DNA from: JBQCHF01 sp051953655
GTDB lineage: Bacteria; Actinomycetota; Actinomycetes; Motilibacterales; Motilibacteraceae
Assembly (NCBI GenBank): GCA_051953655.1
Contig: JBQCIO010000299.1
Location: forward strand, 1-6,463
Reading direction: 5' to 3'
Length of the DNA: 6,463 nt
The translations under genes and the position numbers were made by a program. Shown here piece by piece: positions 4,339-6,463 of the stretch (position 1 is the first letter of the stretch; every line of letters starts with the position of its first letter). The notes below the pieces were generated by a model that was given only the letters and a program-made list of their open reading frames with translations, was not told where the DNA came from and did not search any database.

Positions 4339-6195
4339 CAGCGCGGCCTCCACGGCGTCGACGTCGCGGACCGCGCCGGTGTCGGCCGACGTCGCCAGGG
4401 CGGCGTAGGCGCGCAGGGCCGCGGAGACCGGGCGGACCCGGTCCGCCGGCCGGTAGCCTCCGGCCGCTTCGAGCGCCGCGCGGCGCCGGGCCAGCTCGTC
4501 GTCGGGGACCTCGAGGGTGATGCTGCGGGCCCGGATGTCGATGCTCACGACGTCGCCGTCCTGCACCAGGGCGATGGTGCCGCCGGCCGCGGCCTCGGGG
4601 GAGACGTGGCCGATGGACAGGCCCGAGGTGCCGCCGGAGAAGCGGCCGTCGGTGACCAGCGCGCAGGCCTTGCCCAGGCCGCGGCCCTTGAGGAACGAGG
4701 TGGGGTAGAGCATCTCCTGCATGCCCGGGCCGCCGCGGGGGCCCTCGTAGCGGATGACGACGACGTCGCCGGCGGCGATCCGCCCGCCGAGGATCGCCTC
4801 CACGGCGTCCTCCTGCGAGTCCAGCACCACGGCCGGCCCGGAGAAGGTGAGCAGCGAGTCGTCCACGCCCGCGGTCTTGACCACGCAGCCGGCAGTGGCG
4901 AGGTTGCCGCGCAGGACGGCCAGGCCGCCGTCGGCGGAGTAGGCGTGCTCGACGTCGCGGATGCAGCCCTGCGCGGCGTCGGTGTCCAGGCTCTCCCAGC
5001 GCTCGGACTGCGAGAAGGCCTCCGCGGAGCGGCGTCCGCCCGGGGCGGCGTGGAACAGCTCCACCGCCTCCGGCGCCGGGTCCAGACCGCGGACGTCCCA
5101 CCGGGCCAACCACTCCGACAGCTTGTCGGAGTGCACCGAGTGGACGTCGTCGTTGAGCAGACCGGCACGGTGCAGCTCGCCGAGGATGGCGGGGATGCCG
5201 CCGGCGCGGTGCACGTCCTCCATCAGATAGCTGCCGTTGGGCGCCACCTTGCACACGCACGGGACCCGGCGCGAGACGGCGTCGATGTCGGCCAGGGTGA
5301 AGTCCAGCTCCGCCTCGCGGGCGGCGGCGAGCAGGTGCAGCACGGTGTTGGTGGAGCCGCCCATGGCGACGTCGAGGGCCATTGCGTTCTCGAACGCGGA
5401 CCGGGTGGCGACCTCGCGGGGCAGCACCGACACGTCGTCGGCGTCGTAGAAGCGGTGGGCGATCTCGACCACGGTGCGCCCGGCCTGCTCGAACAGCGCC
5501 CGGCGCGCGGTGTGGGTGGCCAGCACGGACCCGTTGCCGGGCAGGGCGAGGCCGAGCGCCTCCACCAGGCAGTTCATCGAGTTGGCGGTGAACATGCCCG
5601 AGCACGACCCGCAGGTGGGGCAGGCGGCCTCCTCGATCCGGCCGAGGTCGTCCTCGCTGAGGTTGCTGTCCGCGGAGGCGGTGATGGCGTCGATGAGGTT
5701 GAGCCGGCTGCGCACCGCGCCGTCCACCAGCACGGCGCGGCCGCCCTCCATCGGCCCGCCGGAGACGAACACGGTGGGGATGTTCACCCGCAGCGCGGCC
5801 ATGAGCATGCCCGGGGTGATCTTGTCGCAGTTGGAGATGCAGACCAGGGCGTCGGCCTGGTGCGCGTTCACCATGTACTCGACCGAGTCGGCGATCAGCT
5901 CGCGGGAGGGCAGCGAGTAGAGCATGCCGCTGTGGCCCATCGCGATGCCGTCGTCCACCGCGATGGTGTTGAACTCCCGCGGCACCCCGCCGGCCGCCTT
6001 GACCGCGTCGGAGACGATCCGGCCCACCGGCTGCAGGTGGGTGTGGCCGGGCACGAACTCGGTGAAGCTGTTGGCCACCGCGACGATCGGCTTGCCGAAG
6101 TCCTCGCGGGCGACGCCGGCGGCGCGCAGCAGGGCGCGGGCGCCGGCCATGTTGCGGCCGTGGGTGACGGTGCGGGAGCGCAGGGGCGTGGGCAT
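4324..6195 (-). CDS. ilvD: Dihydroxy-acid dehydratase
   Basis: IlvD dehydrates 2,3-dihydroxy-isovalerate and 2,3-dihydroxy-3-methylvalerate to the 2-keto acids leading to valine, leucine, isoleucine and pantothenate. It is cytosolic and uses an Fe-S cluster. The 623-residue length and wording match the long E. coli form (about 616 aa): THGRNMAGARAL (11-22), FNTIAVDDGIAMGH (75-88), SLPSRELIADSVEYMVNAH (94-112), ISNCDKITPGM (C123), CPTCGSCSGMFTANSMNC (C192, C195, C198), AMGGSTNTVLHLLAA (277-291), KVAPNGSYLMEDVHRAGG, ILGGRIAAGDVVVIRYEGP, MLYPTSFLKG and TDGRFSGGTSGLSIGH, whose serine near 520 is the presumed catalytic base. Where plant and mycobacterial [2Fe-2S] enzymes have a third, N-terminal Cys, this one has VPGH (48-51) as in E. 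coli. That suggests the oxygen-sensitive [4Fe-4S] type (inference). Translation from the ATG at 6195 aligns with the E. coli N-terminus. A weak AGGGTGG ribosome site precedes it. No other ilv or leu gene is adjacent. Confidence 0.98.
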   Translation of the reverse strand: MPTPLRSRTVTHGRNMAGARALLRAAGVAREDFGKPIVAVANSFTEFVPGHTHLQPVGRIVSDAVKAAGGVPREFNTIAVDDGIAMGHSGMLYSLPSRELIADSVEYMVNAHQADALVCISNCDKITPGMLMAALRVNIPTVFVSGGPMEGGRAVLVDGAVRSRLNLIDAITASADSNLSEDDLGRIEEAACPTCGSCSGMFTANSMNCLVEALGLALPGNGSVLATHTARRALFEQAGRTVVEIAHRFYDADDVSVLPREVATRSAFENAMALDVAMGGSTNTVLHLLAAAREAELDFTLADIDAVSRRVPCVCKVAPNGSYLMEDVHRAGGIPAILGELHRAGLLNDDVHSVHSDKLSEWLARWDVRGLDPAPEAVELFHAAPGGRRSAEAFSQSERWESLDTDAAQGCIRDVEHAYSADGGLAVLRGNLATAGCVVKTAGVDDSLLTFSGPAVVLDSQEDAVEAILGGRIAAGDVVVIRYEGPRGGPGMQEMLYPTSFLKGRGLGKACALVTDGRFSGGTSGLSIGHVSPEAAAGGTIALVQDGDVVSIDIRARSITLEVPDDELARRRAALEAAGGYRPADRVRPVSAALRAYAALATSADTGAVRDVDAVEAALAAGR

Positions 6196-6244
6196 GGCAC
6201 CACCCTGGCGGCGCCGGGGGTGGTACCGGAAGACGGCGTCAGCA

Positions 6245-6263
6245 CTAGTAGTGGGACTACTAG
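6245..6263. promoter_or_regulatory. Perfect 8-3-8 palindrome between ilvD and the XRE gene, candidate operator
   Basis: CTAGTAGT (6245-6252) and ACTACTAG (6256-6263) are exact reverse complements around GGG. The AT content stands out from the surrounding sequence. It overlaps the spacer and -10 box of the XRE promoter and lies 50 nt upstream of the ilvD start. It is most simply the site where the XRE regulator represses its own gene, with possible control of ilvD. Confidence 0.6.
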
Positions 6264-6266
6264 GGT
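6261..6266 (+). promoter_or_regulatory. -10 box of a probable leaderless promoter for the XRE gene
   Basis: TAGGGT ends 6 nt before the GTG at 6273, so the transcript would start at or next to the start codon. GTCAGC at 6238-6243, 17 nt upstream, is a weak candidate -35. The palindrome overlaps the -10, which suits repression. Confidence 0.5.
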
Positions 6267-6272
6267 TGGCGG

Positions 6273-6463
6273 GTGCCCACCAGCGAGGACCGCCGGCGCG
6301 AGCTCGGCGCCTTCCTGCGGGCGCGCCGGGAGCAGCTGGTGCGCGCCGACGTCGGCCTGCCGCCGGCGGCGCGCGGGCGGAGCGTGGGGCTGCGGCGCGA
6401 GGAGGTGGCCGTCGCCTCAGGGGTGAGCGTCACCTGGTACACGTGGCTGGAGCAGGGGCGGGA
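6273..6463 (+). CDS. MmyB-like XRE-family regulator (partial, C-terminus beyond right edge)
   Basis: The first 63 codons read PTSEDRRRELGAFLRARRE, then VGLPPAARGRSVGLRREEVA, then SGVSVTWYTWLEQGR. This is the N-terminal helix-turn-helix of the MmyB-like XRE regulators common in Streptomyces and relatives: the GLRREEVA helix is followed by the recognition helix GVSVTWYTWLEQGRD. Full proteins of this type are usually about 270-300 aa with a C-terminal ligand-binding, PAS-like domain, which lies outside the window. The GTG at 6273 is chosen because it starts the conserved N-terminus and has a correctly placed -10 box. The gene is divergent from ilvD with 77 nt between the start codons. Such regulators often control an adjacent oxidoreductase gene downstream, which cannot be seen here. 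Confidence 0.9.
   Translation, partial: MPTSEDRRRELGAFLRARREQLVRADVGLPPAARGRSVGLRREEVAVASGVSVTWYTWLEQGR

Noticed and set aside
5111..5133. 9-bp inverted repeat with 5-nt loop inside ilvD
   Set aside because: It has the same cause as the SARP one: the Ser-Asp-Lys-Leu-Ser-Glu codons are self-complementary. I see no sign of a regulatory role.
3706..6426. Plus-strand open frame of 906 codons
   Set aside because: It overlaps the VOC gene in another frame, the intergenic terminator region and all of ilvD in antisense. The repetitive Gly/Ala/His/Arg translation is not protein-like.
1..6463. Search by eye for CRISPR arrays, tRNA/rRNA genes, transposase genes and riboswitches
   Set aside because: No regularly spaced repeats, cloverleaf or rRNA motifs, transposase signatures or recognisable riboswitch cores were seen. 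The ilvD leader is too short and lacks a leader peptide or T-box.

Overview
The window is very GC-rich, with GC-biased third codon positions throughout. Gene content and style (a SARP/BTAD regulator, an MmyB-like XRE regulator, an AraC/VOC pair, leaderless-looking promoters) point to a high-GC actinomycete. Protein wording would suit a Geodermatophilaceae-like organism, but I cannot establish this without a database search. No rRNA, tRNA, CRISPR array, insertion sequence or phage gene was seen.

Left half, all on the minus strand and transcribed right to left: a small secreted protein of unknown function (3050-2424), a GC hairpin (2360-2399), an MFS_3-type exporter (2273-1071), and a SARP/BTAD regulator (from 1020 off the left edge). 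The regulator appears to continue into a shortened, probably inactive class III cyclase-like domain. A 34-bp imperfect palindrome touches the exporter's start codon.

Centre, plus strand: a 141-aa stand-alone AraC-type DNA-binding protein (3230-3655) and a 133-aa VOC/glyoxalase-fold protein (3710-4111). Each has an actinobacterial -10 box placed so that the transcript would start at or within a base of the start codon. Both upstream regions carry the same GCAGGATCC..AGAA element. Its position suggests repression of the regulator's own gene and activation of the VOC gene, forming a compact self-contained circuit.

Right half: a convergent intergenic region (4112-4323) holds 9-bp tandem repeats, a strong 12-14 bp hairpin and an 11-bp inverted repeat enclosing that hairpin. 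Next is a complete minus-strand dihydroxy-acid dehydratase gene, ilvD (6195-4324), for valine, isoleucine and pantothenate precursor synthesis. Divergent from it is the start of an MmyB-like XRE regulator (6273 off the right edge), with a perfect 8-3-8 palindrome just upstream.

Four genes (SARP, AraC, VOC, XRE) share a TAnnGT -10 box ending 6-7 nt before the start codon, so they look leaderless. The secreted-protein gene instead has a clear Shine-Dalgarno sequence, and ilvD has at best a weak one. The window is mostly a set of small regulatory units beside one housekeeping metabolic gene. I do not see a defence system, biosynthetic cluster or other large new system; the regulatory architecture is the most notable content.
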